Source of the DNA: Hydrogenophilales bacterium RIFOXYD1_FULL_62_11
GTDB taxonomy: Bacteria; Pseudomonadota; Gammaproteobacteria; Burkholderiales; Thiobacillaceae
Reading direction: 5' to 3'
NCBI GenBank assembly: GCA_001802655.1
Contig: MGZO01000073.1
Span: forward strand, 28,818 to 61,520
Length of the DNA: 32,703 nt
Shown one piece after another: positions 8,119 to 18,432 of the stretch. The translations under genes were made by a program, and so were the position numbers. The notes under the pieces were generated by a model. The model saw only the letters and a list, made by a program, of their open reading frames with translations, did not search any database and had not been told where the DNA came from. How positions within the stretch are numbered: the first letter of the stretch is position 1; the number at the start of each line of letters is the position of its first letter.

Positions 8119-10131
8119 ATGAATACCGTCCCCCACTCCTTCGGCCGATCCGTGTTCGAATTGATGAGCTCGATGCGCTTTGCCATCAGCTTGCTGTCCA
8201 TCCTTGCGGTCGCATCGATTGTGGGCACGGTGTTGAAACAAGCCGAGCCATACGGCAACTATCTCATTCAGTTCGGTCCTTTCTGGTTTGATGTGTTTGA
8301 GAAGTTGGGGCTGTACGACGTTTATCATGCCGCCTGGTTTTTGCTAATCTTGACCTTTCTGGTTGCCTCGACCAGCGTCTGCATCAGCCGCAACGCGCCG
8401 AACTTCGTGCGCGAAATGAAAAGCTTTCGCGAGCACGTCAGCGAGCAGTCTCTCAAAGCGTTCAAACACAAGCACGAAGCTGCAACCGAACATACGCCCG
8501 AGGCGCTTGCCGCCAGTGCGCAACGCTATCTCGAAGGTCAGGGCTACAAGGTCAAGAACCTGCCGCGTGAAAACGGCGTGTTGCTTGCCGCCAAGGCGGG
8601 CAGCTGGAACCGCTTGGGCTATCTGCTGGCGCACTCGGCCATTGTGCTGATCTGCATTGGTGGTCTGATGGATGGCAATCTGGTGTTCAAGGTACAGCAG
8701 TCGCTCGGCTACAAAAAAATCGAGACGCGTGACATCCCGCAAAGCCAGGTACCAGCGATTTCGCGCCTGAGCCCGTCCAATCCCTCGTTTCGTGGCAGCG
8801 TGCAGATCCCCGAAGGATCCAGCGCCGATGTCGCGTTTCTCAATGTTGCCGACGGCTATCTGGTGCAGGAGCTGCCTTTCACGGTGGGGCTGAAAAAATT
8901 CCGCATCGAGCACTACACCACCGGCCAGCCGAAAAGCTTCGAGAGCGATATCGAGCTGTTCGACAAGTCCGGCAAGAAGATCAAGGAAGCCACCATCGCC
9001 GTCAATCACCCGCTGGTGTTTGACGGCGTGGCGATTTACCAGGCCAGCTTTGCCGATGGCGGCACGCGCATGACGCTGCGCGGCTGGAATTTGTTCTCGC
9101 CGACAGCTTCATCGTTCCCCGTCGAGGGCGTGGTCCAGCAAAACACCACGCTCACCAGCGAGGCGGGTGAATACACCCTGGAGTTCACCGACTTCCGCCC
9201 ATTCAACATCGAGAACATGGGCGGCGACATTGCGCCTGCCGGCGACACCATGGGCGTGTTCGGCGGCAGTTCGGTGAGTGACAACAAACACCTGCGCAAC
9301 GTCGGTCCGAGTTTCCAGTTCAAGCTGCGCGATGCGCGGGGCCAGGCGCGCGAGTTCAGCAATTACATGTTGCCATTGGAGCTGAATAGCCGCTGGTACA
9401 TGATGTCGGGCGTGCGCGAATCGCCCAATGAAGCCTTTCGCTACATGCGCATGCCACTCGATGCCGAGGGCAATATCGACAGCTTCATGCGGCTGCGCGG
9501 CGCGCTGCTGAATGCCGAGCTGCGACCTGAAATCGCCGCCCGCTTCGCCCGTCAGGCACTGCCACAAAATGCCTGGGGCACCGAGATTGAAGACAAGCTG
9601 AAATTCAGCGCAACGCAAATGCTGACGCTGTTTGCGGAGGGCGGATTTCAGTCGCTGGGACGATTTATCGAGGAAAAAGTCCCGGAGGCGGAACGCGACA
9701 AGGCGGCCAGCACCTATCTGCGTATCATCGAATTGGCCGCGTTCGAGGCTTTGCAAGTCGCCAATCAACAGGCCGGACTGCCTGCGCCGTCCACCGATGA
9801 CGTCACCGGTTGGCTGGTGCGCGATACGCTCAACAGCATCAGCGATATGTTCATCTATGGTGCACCGATCTATCTGCAACTTATGCAATACGACGAAGTC
9901 AAAGCCAGCGGTCTGCAACTGACCCGTTCGCCCGGGCAAAATGTGGTCTATTTCGGTTCATTATTGCTGACGCTCGGCGTGTTCTTCATGCTTTACGTGC
10001 GCGAGCGCCGGGTATGGTTGCGCATCAGGCCGGGCAGCGCGCTGCTGGCGATGTCGTCGGCCAAACAGACTATCGACTTTGAAAAAGAATTCACCCAGCA
10101 TGCACACTCGCTCGACACGCTTGCCAAATAA
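8119..10131 (+). CDS. resB: Cytochrome c biogenesis protein ResB/Ccs1
   Basis: MNTVPHSFGRSVFELMSSMRFAISLLSILAVASIVGTVLKQ... ; WNRLGYLLAHSAIVLICIGGLMDGN; internal ATG at 8119 preferred over the ORF start at 8035. Confidence 0.92.
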   Translation: MNTVPHSFGRSVFELMSSMRFAISLLSILAVASIVGTVLKQAEPYGNYLIQFGPFWFDVFEKLGLYDVYHAAWFLLILTFLVASTSVCISRNAPNFVREMKSFREHVSEQSLKAFKHKHEAATEHTPEALAASAQRYLEGQGYKVKNLPRENGVLLAAKAGSWNRLGYLLAHSAIVLICIGGLMDGNLVFKVQQSLGYKKIETRDIPQSQVPAISRLSPSNPSFRGSVQIPEGSSADVAFLNVADGYLVQELPFTVGLKKFRIEHYTTGQPKSFESDIELFDKSGKKIKEATIAVNHPLVFDGVAIYQASFADGGTRMTLRGWNLFSPTASSFPVEGVVQQNTTLTSEAGEYTLEFTDFRPFNIENMGGDIAPAGDTMGVFGGSSVSDNKHLRNVGPSFQFKLRDARGQAREFSNYMLPLELNSRWYMMSGVRESPNEAFRYMRMPLDAEGNIDSFMRLRGALLNAELRPEIAARFARQALPQNAWGTEIEDKLKFSATQMLTLFAEGGFQSLGRFIEEKVPEAERDKAASTYLRIIELAAFEALQVANQQAGLPAPSTDDVTGWLVRDTLNSISDMFIYGAPIYLQLMQYDEVKASGLQLTRSPGQNVVYFGSLLLTLGVFFMLYVRERRVWLRIRPGSALLAMSSAKQTIDFEKEFTQHAHSLDTLAK

Positions 10132-10164
10132 ACAGCCGCTTGTGAAGCACTCCGGAGATACCCA

Positions 10165-11304
10165 ATGGAACTCGCCCTAAACCAACCCGCCCCGCTGTTC
10201 AAACGCTTGTCATGGTTCGACTGGCTGTTTGCCGCCATTGTTGCAGCAGGCGCCCTGTTTGCCCTGTCGCGGTTTGGCGATTTCATGGACATCTATGAAA
10301 AAGCCATTCTGCTGGCAGCGATTCCCGCGCTGGCAGCATTTGGCTGGTTCTGGAAACCGTTTCGACAGCTGTTCATCGGGGTGGGGATCATCAGCCTGTT
10401 TGCGATCAGCCAGTATCAGGGAGATCTCGGGCGAATGGAGCTTGCGTTCTTCCTCAAGTACCTGATTTCCAGCCAGGCCGCGATCATGTGGATGTGCGCG
10501 CTGTTCGGACTGGCCACGGTGGCCTACTGGGCGGGTTTGCTGGCGCGTTCCGAGTTCCTGATGAAAACCGGCAGCACCCTGAGCTGGGCCGCCATCACGC
10601 TGGGCTTTGTCGGCCTGATGGTGCGCTGGTACGAATCCTATCTGATTGGTGCCGATGTAGGCCACATTCCGGTATCCAATCTGTATGAAGTGTTCGTGCT
10701 GTTCTGCCTCATCACCGCGATGATGTACCTGTATTACGAAGCGCGTTACCAGACCCGCCAGATGGGGGCTTTCGTGCTGCTGGTGATTTCCGCAGCGGTC
10801 GGCTTCATCCTCTGGTATACCTTTGACCGGGGCGCGCATGAAATCCAGCCGCTGGTGCCTGCACTTAAATCCTGGTGGATGAAGCTGCATGTGCCCGCCA
10901 ACTTCATCGGCTACGGGTCATTTTCGCTGTCCGCCATGCTCGGCGTCGGCTATCTGCTGGCCGATCGCGGCATCCTCGCCAGCCGGCTGCCCAAGCTCGA
11001 AATCATCGATGACATGATGTACAAGGCCATTGCCATTGGTTTTGCCTTTTTCACCATCGCGACGATTCTCGGCGCAATGTGGGCGGCCGAAGCCTGGGGG
11101 GGGTACTGGAGCTGGGACCCGAAAGAAACCTGGGCGCTGATCGTGTGGCTGAACTACGCGGCCTGGCTGCATATCCGGCTGGTCAAGGGGTTGCGCGGAC
11201 CCATGCTGGCGTGGTGGGCGGTGGTCGGTCTGTTCGTCACCACCTTTGCGTTTCTGGGCGTAAACATGTTTTTGTCGGGCCTGCATTCCTACGGTGAGTT
11301 GTAG
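10165..11304 (+). CDS. ccsB: Cytochrome c biogenesis protein CcsA/CcsB (ResC), heme-handling
   Basis: 379 aa multi-TM; WGGYWSWDPKETWALIVWLNYAAWLHIRL heme-handling WWD motif. Confidence 0.93.
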   Translation: MELALNQPAPLFKRLSWFDWLFAAIVAAGALFALSRFGDFMDIYEKAILLAAIPALAAFGWFWKPFRQLFIGVGIISLFAISQYQGDLGRMELAFFLKYLISSQAAIMWMCALFGLATVAYWAGLLARSEFLMKTGSTLSWAAITLGFVGLMVRWYESYLIGADVGHIPVSNLYEVFVLFCLITAMMYLYYEARYQTRQMGAFVLLVISAAVGFILWYTFDRGAHEIQPLVPALKSWWMKLHVPANFIGYGSFSLSAMLGVGYLLADRGILASRLPKLEIIDDMMYKAIAIGFAFFTIATILGAMWAAEAWGGYWSWDPKETWALIVWLNYAAWLHIRLVKGLRGPMLAWWAVVGLFVTTFAFLGVNMFLSGLHSYGEL

Positions 11305-11369
11305 GCCGGGCAGGTTCACCGGACGCACGATTGGACTTGGCTGAAGTTTGCCCGGCACGGCATGATGCC

Positions 11370-11897
<528 letters not shown>

Positions 11898-11968
11898 ATT
11901 CGGAACATAGATGCGATTTGGCGTCAATATCTGGACAATTCACCCCTATCTACGGCAAACTCGCCGCC

Positions 11969-12499
11969 ATGACGACTAAACGAACCGGCCGCGTTGCGAC
12001 CAAATCGGCCCCCAGTCTGCATCCGCATGTCCTGGTTATGCACGGGCCCAACCTGAATTTGTTGGGTAGTCGCGAACCCGCGCATTACGGGCTCGCCACG
12101 CTGGACGACATTAATCGTGCACTGGCCGGTCGCGGGGATGCGGTCAGTGCGTTTATCGAAACCTTTCAGCACAACCACGAAGGTGCGCTGGTCGACCGGA
12201 TCCACCAGGCCAGCCGAGATCATGTTGATTTTATCGTGATCAACCCGGCAGCTTATACCCACACCAGCGTGGCAATCCGCGATGCGCTGGCAGCGGTCGC
12301 CATTCCTTTCGTCGAAGTGCACCTATCCAATATTTACGCACGCGAACCATTCCGCCACCACTCGTATTTGTCCGACCTCGCGGTCGGCGTAGTGTCCGGT
12401 CTGGGCGCGTACGGTTACGAACTGGCGCTGGAATATGCGCTGCATCACCTTCAAAACAGGACGCCTCATGGATCTCAGAAAACTGAAAAAGCTCATTGA
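11969..12499 (+). CDS. aroQ: Type II 3-dehydroquinate dehydratase
   Basis: [92 protein letters not shown]. 3' end overlaps accB by 32 bp. Confidence 0.95.
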   Translation: MTTKRTGRVATKSAPSLHPHVLVMHGPNLNLLGSREPAHYGLATLDDINRALAGRGDAVSAFIETFQHNHEGALVDRIHQASRDHVDFIVINPAAYTHTSVAIRDALAAVAIPFVEVHLSNIYAREPFRHHSYLSDLAVGVVSGLGAYGYELALEYALHHLQNRTPHGSQKTEKAH

Positions 12500-12920
12500 C
12501 CTGGTGGAAGCTTCCGGCATTGCCGAGCTTGAAATCACCGAGGGCGAAGAAAAAGTCCGTATTGCAAAAAGCATTGCGGGCGCGCCGATGATGATGCATG
12601 CGCCGCAGCAGATGATGATGCATGCGCCCGTGCCCGCGGCACCGGTCGTGGCGCTCGCGGCGCCGGCGGAAGACGCATTGCCTGAAGGTCATGTCGTGCG
12701 CTCGCCGATGGTCGGAACGTTCTATCGCGCGCCCGCACCAGGTGCCAAAAACTTTGCCGAAGTGGGGCAGAGCGTGAGTGCCGGGGATACGCTGTGCCTC
12801 ATCGAGGCGATGAAGCTGCTGAACGAAATCGAAACTGACGAGAGTGGCGTCATCAAGGCCATCCTGGTCGAGAATGGCCAGCCGGTGGAATACGGCGAAC
12901 CGCTGTTTATTATTGGGTAA
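12468..12920 (+). CDS. accB: Biotin carboxyl carrier protein of acetyl-CoA carboxylase
   Basis: [32 protein letters not shown]; biotinylation site [11 protein letters not shown]. Confidence 0.96.
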   Translation: MDLRKLKKLIDLVEASGIAELEITEGEEKVRIAKSIAGAPMMMHAPQQMMMHAPVPAAPVVALAAPAEDALPEGHVVRSPMVGTFYRAPAPGAKNFAEVGQSVSAGDTLCLIEAMKLLNEIETDESGVIKAILVENGQPVEYGEPLFIIG

Positions 12921-12926
12921 GGCAAC

Positions 12927-12979
12927 AGGCGTCAGGAGCCAGGCGCTAGCGCCTTAACCTTTCTTCCTCATCCTTCACC
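12927..12979. repeat. Heptamer-periodic intergenic element (accB-accC)
   Basis: AGGCGTC|AGGAGCC|AGGCGCT|AGCGCCT|TAACCTT|TCTTCCT|CATCCTT|CACC: exact 7-nt phase, strand-switching at the centre. Confidence 0.55.
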
Positions 12980-12994
12980 GAGTGTCACGTCACC

Positions 12995-13123
12995 ATGTTT
13001 GAAAAAAATCTTATCGCCAATCGCGGCGACCGGTTGCCGCAAGGCAGCGCAGCGACGAAGTCAAACCGCTTCGCAGCTGCAGGCTGCGTGGGTGATTCTG
13101 CTGCGAGACCCCGCCATGTTTGA
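12995..13123 (+). pseudogene. Truncated duplicate of the accC 5' end (42-codon ORF)
   Basis: ATGTTTGAAAAAAATCTTATCGCCAATCGCGGCGA ([12 protein letters not shown]...) copies ATGTTTGAAAAAATACTGATTGCCAATCGCGGCGA at 13116; ORF stops at the TGA within the true accC start region. Confidence 0.7.
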
Positions 13124-14465
13124 AAAAATACTGATTGCCAATCGCGGCGAAATCGCCTTGCGTATCCAGCGTGCCTGCCGTGAAATGGGCATCAAAACGG
13201 TCGTTGTTTATTCTGAAGCGGACCGCGATGCCAAATATGTGAAGCTGGCCGACGAGTCGGTGTGCATAGGTCCGGCTGCCTCAGCGCAGAGTTATCTGCA
13301 CGTGCCGTCGATCATCGCCGCAGCCGAGGTGACCGACGCCGAGGCGATTCACCCTGGATATGGTTTCCTTTCGGAAAATGCCAATTTCGCTGAGCGTGTT
13401 GAATCGTCCGGTTTCGCTTTTATCGGCCCGCGCCCCGAAAACATCCGCCTGATGGGTGACAAGGTCACCGCCAAGCAGGCTATGGTCGCAGCAAAGGTGC
13501 CGTGCGTACCCGGCTCCGAAGGTGCGATGCCGGAGGATCCAGCTGAAATTCTTAAAACGGCCGCTCAGATTGGCTATCCCGTTATCATCAAGGCAGCAGG
13601 CGGCGGTGGCGGGCGCGGTATGCGCGTGGTGCACAGCGAGGCTGCGCTGTTGAACGCCGTGGCCATGACCAGCTCGGAAGCGCAGAGCTTCTTCGGCAAC
13701 CCCATGGTTTACATGGAGAAATTCCTGCAGACCCCGCGCCATATCGAAATCCAGATCCTCGCCGACGAGCATGGCAATGCCGTGCACCTGGGCGAACGCG
13801 ACTGCTCGATGCAGCGTCGTCATCAGAAAGTGCTGGAAGAAGCGCCTGCCCCAGGGCTTGACTCCAAGTTGCGCGACAAGATCGGCGAACGCTGCGCCGA
13901 GGCCTGCCGCAAGATCGGCTATCGTGGCGCGGGTACCTTCGAGTTCCTGTACGAAAACGGCGAGTTCTATTTCATCGAAATGAACACCCGGGTACAGGTC
14001 GAGCATCCGGTGACCGAACTCATCACCGGAATCGACATCGTGCAAATGCAGATCCGTGTGGCAGCCGGTGAAAAGCTGCCGTGGAAGCAAAAGGATATCC
14101 AGTTCAGGGGCCATGCCATCGAGTGCCGCATCAACGCCGAGCACCCGACCACTTTTGTTCCCAGTCCTGGCAAGCTGACCAACTACCATGCCCCCGGCGG
14201 TCCCGGCATCCGTGTTGATTCGCATGTCTACCACGGTTACTACGTGCCGCCGCACTACGACTCGATGATCGGCAAGCTGATTGCCTACGGTGACACGCGT
14301 GACCAGGCGATCGCGCGCATGCGTGGCGCGTTGATGGAAATGGTCGTCGAAGGCATCCATACCAACATCCCGCTGCACCAGGTTCTGATGCACGACGCTG
14401 CGTTTATCGCCGGCGGCACCAGCATTCACTACCTGGAACACAAGCTGGCGGAGGAGAAGAGCTGA
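13116..14465 (+). CDS. accC: Acetyl-CoA carboxylase biotin carboxylase subunit
   Basis: [47 protein letters not shown]... ; [28 protein letters not shown]. Confidence 0.97.
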   Translation: MFEKILIANRGEIALRIQRACREMGIKTVVVYSEADRDAKYVKLADESVCIGPAASAQSYLHVPSIIAAAEVTDAEAIHPGYGFLSENANFAERVESSGFAFIGPRPENIRLMGDKVTAKQAMVAAKVPCVPGSEGAMPEDPAEILKTAAQIGYPVIIKAAGGGGGRGMRVVHSEAALLNAVAMTSSEAQSFFGNPMVYMEKFLQTPRHIEIQILADEHGNAVHLGERDCSMQRRHQKVLEEAPAPGLDSKLRDKIGERCAEACRKIGYRGAGTFEFLYENGEFYFIEMNTRVQVEHPVTELITGIDIVQMQIRVAAGEKLPWKQKDIQFRGHAIECRINAEHPTTFVPSPGKLTNYHAPGGPGIRVDSHVYHGYYVPPHYDSMIGKLIAYGDTRDQAIARMRGALMEMVVEGIHTNIPLHQVLMHDAAFIAGGTSIHYLEHKLAEEKS

Positions 14466-14475
14466 TTGGCAAGCG

Positions 14476-14546
14476 GTGAACGGTGAGCCGCAAGCGGAAA
14501 TATCCGCTCACGGTTTACCGTTCACTGTTACCCCTCACCGCTCACC
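14476..14546. repeat. Heptamer-periodic inverted-arm element (accC-prmA)
   Basis: GTGAACGGT (14476-14484) / ACCGTTCAC (14517-14525), inner AGCGGA-aata-TCCGCT; right arm CGCTCAC|GGTTTAC|CGTTCAC|TGTTACC|CCTCACC|GCTCACC. Confidence 0.7.
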
Positions 14547-14551
14547 ACCCC

Positions 14552-15442
14552 ATGCCCTGGCAATCCGTACGCATCCTCGTTGATTCAAAAACCGCTGAGC
14601 CGTTCTCCGATTCACTGATGGAGGTAGGCGCGCTGTCGGTGTCGCTGGAAGATGCCGACGCGGGCACGGCTGACGAAACCCCGCTGTTCGGTGAGCCGGA
14701 TTACCCGACAGCCGAGCTGTGGCCGCACAGCATTGCGGTCGTGCTGCTGGAGGCGGACGCCGATGTGGTCGCCACACTTGCAGCGGCGGCCGCAATGGCC
14801 GGCATCACCGCGCCCACTCAGTACACGATTGAAACGGTCGCGGATCAGGATTGGGTGCGGCTGACGCAATCACAATTCGATCCGATCCCGATTTCGCCGC
14901 GTTTGTGGATCGTTCCGACCTGGCACACCGCGCCCGACAGCAGCGCGATCAACCTCAAGCTGGATCCCGGTCTTGCTTTCGGCACCGGCAGCCATCCCAC
15001 GACACGACTCTGTCTGCGCTGGCTCGACGACAACCTGCGCGGCGGCGAAACCCTGCTCGACTATGGCTGCGGCTCCGGCATCCTCGCCATCGCCGCGGTC
15101 AAGCTCGGCGCGGCACGCGTGGATGGCGTGGATATCGACGCGCAAGCCGTCACCGCCTCGCGCGATAACGCCGCGCTGAACGAGGTCAGTGCGCATTTCT
15201 GCCTGCCCAATGAATTCGCGCCGGGGCAATACGACATTGTCGTTGCCAACATCCTCACCAATCCGCTCAAGGGCATGGCACCGCTTTTGGCGGGGCGTGT
15301 GCGCGCAGGCGGACACCTGGTTTTGTCGGGCATCCTCGCCGAGCAGGCGGAAGATGTGATGGCGGTGTATCGCGAGTGGTTTGTGTTTGATGCGCCCACG
15401 ATTGACGAGGGCTGGGTGCGTCTGTCTGGAATCAGGCAGTGA
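14552..15442 (+). CDS. prmA: Ribosomal protein L11 methyltransferase
   Basis: MPWQSVRILVDSKTAEPFSDSLMEVGALSVSLEDAD; LDPGLAFGTGSHPTTRLCLRWL; LLDYGCGSGILAIAA; VVANILTNPL. Confidence 0.95.
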   Translation: MPWQSVRILVDSKTAEPFSDSLMEVGALSVSLEDADAGTADETPLFGEPDYPTAELWPHSIAVVLLEADADVVATLAAAAAMAGITAPTQYTIETVADQDWVRLTQSQFDPIPISPRLWIVPTWHTAPDSSAINLKLDPGLAFGTGSHPTTRLCLRWLDDNLRGGETLLDYGCGSGILAIAAVKLGAARVDGVDIDAQAVTASRDNAALNEVSAHFCLPNEFAPGQYDIVVANILTNPLKGMAPLLAGRVRAGGHLVLSGILAEQAEDVMAVYREWFVFDAPTIDEGWVRLSGIRQ

Positions 15443-16425
15443 GTTTCCGTACGACCTGCCCGGCATGCGATAGCGTGTTTCGCCTCGGGGCGGATCAGCT
15501 CGATGCCGCGCGGGGATGGGTGCAATGCAGTGTGTGCGGTGCCGCTTTCGATGCCCGCCTCAGCCTGCTGATGGAGGATGGCTCGGCGCTGGCGACAGAG
15601 CCACAAGCCGAGACTGAAACCGAACCCGCAGTCGCCGCGCAGCCATCCGCGTTTCCGTTCACGAAGCACGATCCTGACGAGGTACGGGCGATCGAGCAGG
15701 CGGCTCAGGCTGCTGCCATCGCACCGGTTCCCGGCGGCATCACCCAGCGCGAAAGCGCGATTGAACTGCCGTCGATCATTCTCATCGACCCCGATATCCC
15801 CGTGCCGGACGATTTCGGTCCGTTGCCGCAAATCGATTCCGAACCCGCTGCTTCGATCGTGCCCGTTTTCACGGTACCGGAACGGCCTGCCGCACGCATC
15901 GAATATGCCGTGCCGCAGCCGGTTGCCGCGCTTGTGATGCAATCCGTGCCGCGTCGTGCCAAGCCCTGGGTGTGGGGTCTGGGCAGCGGGGTGCTGTTGT
16001 TGGTGTTGCTTGCGCAGATGAGTTATTTCCTGCGCGACAGCCTGGTTGGGCGCTGGCCGCAGGCTCGTCCTGCATTCGAACAAGCCTGTGCGGTATTGGG
16101 TTGTGGCTTGTCCTTGCCACGTAATCTGGCGCAACTCCAGATCATCGGATCCGACTTGCAAACCGAAACCCGCAGCCGCCTGAAACTCGTGCTCACGCTG
16201 GGCAATCGCGCCGATCAGGCGCAGGCCTGGCCGATGCTGGTACTTACCCTGACCGATCAGCGCGAGCGTCCGCTGGCACGCCGCAGCTTCGCTCCCAGCG
16301 AGTACCTCGACGATCCCCAGCGCATTGCCGCCGGTATTCCGCCACGCAGTGAGCAGCCTTTGAGCCTGCCGCTGACAATCCGTGATGTGTCCCCCATGGG
16401 CTTTGGTTTGAAGCTAACGTATTGA
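15439..16425 (+). CDS. DUF3426 zinc-ribbon membrane protein
   Basis: Starts GTG overlapping prmA stop (GTGA); TTCPACDSVFRLGADQLDAARGWVQCSVCGAAFDA zinc-ribbon, TM segment, DUF3426-like C-terminus. Confidence 0.85.
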   Translation: MSFRTTCPACDSVFRLGADQLDAARGWVQCSVCGAAFDARLSLLMEDGSALATEPQAETETEPAVAAQPSAFPFTKHDPDEVRAIEQAAQAAAIAPVPGGITQRESAIELPSIILIDPDIPVPDDFGPLPQIDSEPAASIVPVFTVPERPAARIEYAVPQPVAALVMQSVPRRAKPWVWGLGSGVLLLVLLAQMSYFLRDSLVGRWPQARPAFEQACAVLGCGLSLPRNLAQLQIIGSDLQTETRSRLKLVLTLGNRADQAQAWPMLVLTLTDQRERPLARRSFAPSEYLDDPQRIAAGIPPRSEQPLSLPLTIRDVSPMGFGLKLTY

Positions 16426-16484
16426 ACGGTTGGGTCGATTGAGCACTGCTAGCCGGTCCGATGCTTCTTCGGTATAGTTCGCCA

Positions 16485-16697
16485 TCCCGTTGCGGGAGAG
16501 TGCATACGCAACATGCCGCCGAAGGCGTAACCCACCCGGAATCGCTCAGGCAAAAGGACCGCAACACCGGAACACTCTGGAGAGCGTGATTGCTGCTTTC
16601 AACTGAAAGCCAGCCGGTTCACCACCGAAGGGGCAGCGGGCACATCAGGCTTAACCCAGATGAACCCGTAATCTCTCAGGTACCAAGGACAGAGGGG
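16485..16697 (+). promoter_or_regulatory. Tandem (two-aptamer) glycine riboswitch
   Basis: CGGGAGAG...GCCGCCGAAGGCGTAACCCACCCGGAATCGCTCAGGCAAAAGGACCG...ACTCTGGAGAGCG...CACCACCGAAGGGGCAGCGGGC...AATCTCTCAGGTACCAAGGACAGAGGGG immediately 5' of gcvT. Confidence 0.95.
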
Positions 16698-16728
16698 TGG
16701 AGCGCATCCGCGCATCCCTTTTATTTTT
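16694..16728 (+). terminator. Possible intrinsic terminator as riboswitch expression platform
   Basis: GGGGTGGAGCGcatcCGCGCATCCC followed by TTTTATTTTT; imperfect stem overlapping the 3' end of aptamer 2. Confidence 0.5.
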
Positions 16729-16738
16729 GGTCACTGTC

Positions 16739-17854
16739 ATGTCAAATCACGCAGCGTCTACTCCAGCAGCGCTCAAGCTCACACCCCTCAACGCCACCCA
16801 TCGCGGCCTGGCCGCCAAAATGGTCGATTTCGGCGGCTGGGACATGCCGGTCAATTACGGTTCGCAAATCGAGGAACACCATGCGGTGCGCAGGGGGTGC
16901 GGTCTGTTCGACGTCTCGCACATGCTGCCGCTCGATATCAAGGGCAGCAATGTCCGCGCGTTCCTGAAGCGGCTGGTCGCCAATAACGTCGATAAATTGC
17001 AGGTTTCGGGCAAGGCGCTGTATTCGTGCATGCTGAACGAAGCGGGCGGCGTGATCGATGACCTCATCATCTATTTCATGGACGAGTCCTGGTTCCGTCT
17101 GGTGGTGAATGCGGGATCGGCTGAGAAAGACCTTGCCTGGATGGAGAAAATGAACGCTGACTGGGGCATGGGACTCACCCTCACGCCACGCCGCGACCTG
17201 GCCATGATTGCGATTCAGGGTCCCAACGCGACCCAGGCATTGAACCAGGCCTTGCCGGGTGTCGATTCCATCACCGCCAATCTCAAACCCTTCAATGCCG
17301 CCGCGATGGGCGAGATGTTCATCGCGCGCACGGGCTACACCGGCGAGGACGGCTTTGAAGTGATGGTGCTGGCGAAATCCGCCCCGTTTTTCTGGCAAGC
17401 GTTGATGGAAGCCGGCGGCCAGCCGATCGGTCTGGGCGCGCGCGACACGCTGCGGCTCGAAGCGGGAATGAATCTGTATGGCCAGGATATGGACGAAACC
17501 ACTTCGCCGCTGGAGTCCGGCCTGGCGTGGACGGTGGACATGAAAGCCGAGCGCGATTTTGTCGGTCGGGCTGCGCTGGAAAAGAGCGAAATCACCAAGC
17601 AGCTGGTCGGCCTGGTCTTGCTCGACAAGGGGGTGCTGCGCGGGCATCAGAAAGTGCTGACGAAAAACGGCGATGGTGAAATCACTTCCGGATCCTTTTC
17701 GCCGACGATGGAAAAGTCCATCGCGCTGGCGCGCATTCCGCTCGGCATCGCGCCGGGCCAAGAAGTCGAAGTCGAAATCCGTGACAAAAAACTGCGCGCG
17801 AAAGTGGTGAAATACCCGTTTGTGCGCAGTGGCAAAGTGCTGATTGAAATCTGA
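16739..17854 (+). CDS. gcvT: Glycine cleavage system aminomethyltransferase (T protein)
   Basis: [83 protein letters not shown]. Confidence 0.97.
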   Translation: MSNHAASTPAALKLTPLNATHRGLAAKMVDFGGWDMPVNYGSQIEEHHAVRRGCGLFDVSHMLPLDIKGSNVRAFLKRLVANNVDKLQVSGKALYSCMLNEAGGVIDDLIIYFMDESWFRLVVNAGSAEKDLAWMEKMNADWGMGLTLTPRRDLAMIAIQGPNATQALNQALPGVDSITANLKPFNAAAMGEMFIARTGYTGEDGFEVMVLAKSAPFFWQALMEAGGQPIGLGARDTLRLEAGMNLYGQDMDETTSPLESGLAWTVDMKAERDFVGRAALEKSEITKQLVGLVLLDKGVLRGHQKVLTKNGDGEITSGSFSPTMEKSIALARIPLGIAPGQEVEVEIRDKKLRAKVVKYPFVRSGKVLIEI

Positions 17855-17861
17855 TTGACCA

Positions 17862-17898
17862 GCGAAGGCGCAAACGAACAAATTTCGTGCGCCTTCGC
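17862..17898. repeat. Intercistronic hairpin between gcvT and gcvH
   Basis: GCGAAGGCGCA (17862-17872) / TGCGCCTTCGC (17888-17898), 11-bp perfect stem. Confidence 0.8.
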
Positions 17899-17928
17899 CG
17901 CTGAACCCCCATTTACCAGGAGCAAACC

Positions 17929-18318
17929 ATGAACATCCCCGCAGACCTCAAATACACCCCCAGTCACGAATGGGTGCGCGTCGAAGCCGACGGCACGCTG
18001 ACCGTCGGCATCACCCATCACGCGCAGGACTTGCTGGGCGACATGGTGTTCATCGAAAACCCCGCTGCCGGTCGCGCGCTGAAAAAAGGCGAAGAGTGCG
18101 CGGTGGTCGAGTCGGTGAAAGCCGCATCCGACGTCTATGCGCCGGTTGCCGGCGAAGTCATCGCCGCCAATGGCGACGTCGAATCCAGCCCGGAAGCGAT
18201 CAACAAGGATGCGTACAGCGCCTGGATGTTCAAGCTCAAGCCGGCCAATGCAGCCGATGTCGCTGAACTGATGGATGCTGCGGCGTACCAGAAGCTGGTC
18301 GAATCGGAAGCGCATTGA
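17929..18318 (+). CDS. gcvH: Glycine cleavage system H protein
   Basis: [40 protein letters not shown]; lipoylation region [22 protein letters not shown]. Confidence 0.97.
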   Translation: MNIPADLKYTPSHEWVRVEADGTLTVGITHHAQDLLGDMVFIENPAAGRALKKGEECAVVESVKAASDVYAPVAGEVIAANGDVESSPEAINKDAYSAWMFKLKPANAADVAELMDAAAYQKLVESEAH

Positions 18319-18325
18319 GGGGGCC

Positions 18326-18431
18326 GGATTCAGGGGCCAGGGATCAGGGAATGTGCGGCTTTGCCGCCAACCTGGACCGGGCACTGAGTCCCCCCCTGAA
18401 TCCTGACCCCTGAATCCTGATCCCTGACCAA
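18326..18431. repeat. Heptamer-periodic inverted-arm element (gcvH-gcvPA)
   Basis: Left GGATTCA|GGGGCCA|GGGATCA|GGGA; centre GCGGC-ttt-GCCGC; right TGAATCC|TGACCCC|TGAATCC|TGATCCC|TGACCAA ending directly at the gcvPA ATG. Confidence 0.75.
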
Positions 18432-18432
18432 C

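Noticed and set aside
7330-8328. 332-aa minus-strand ORF opposite cytochrome c4
   Set aside because: Runs through the terminator and into resB antisense; no protein-family signal.
13281-14441. 386-aa minus-strand ORF opposite accC
   Set aside because: Mirror ORF of accC codon bias, H/V/D-rich, no start context.
16742-17881. 379-aa minus-strand ORF opposite gcvT
   Set aside because: Antisense artefact over a highly conserved gcvT.
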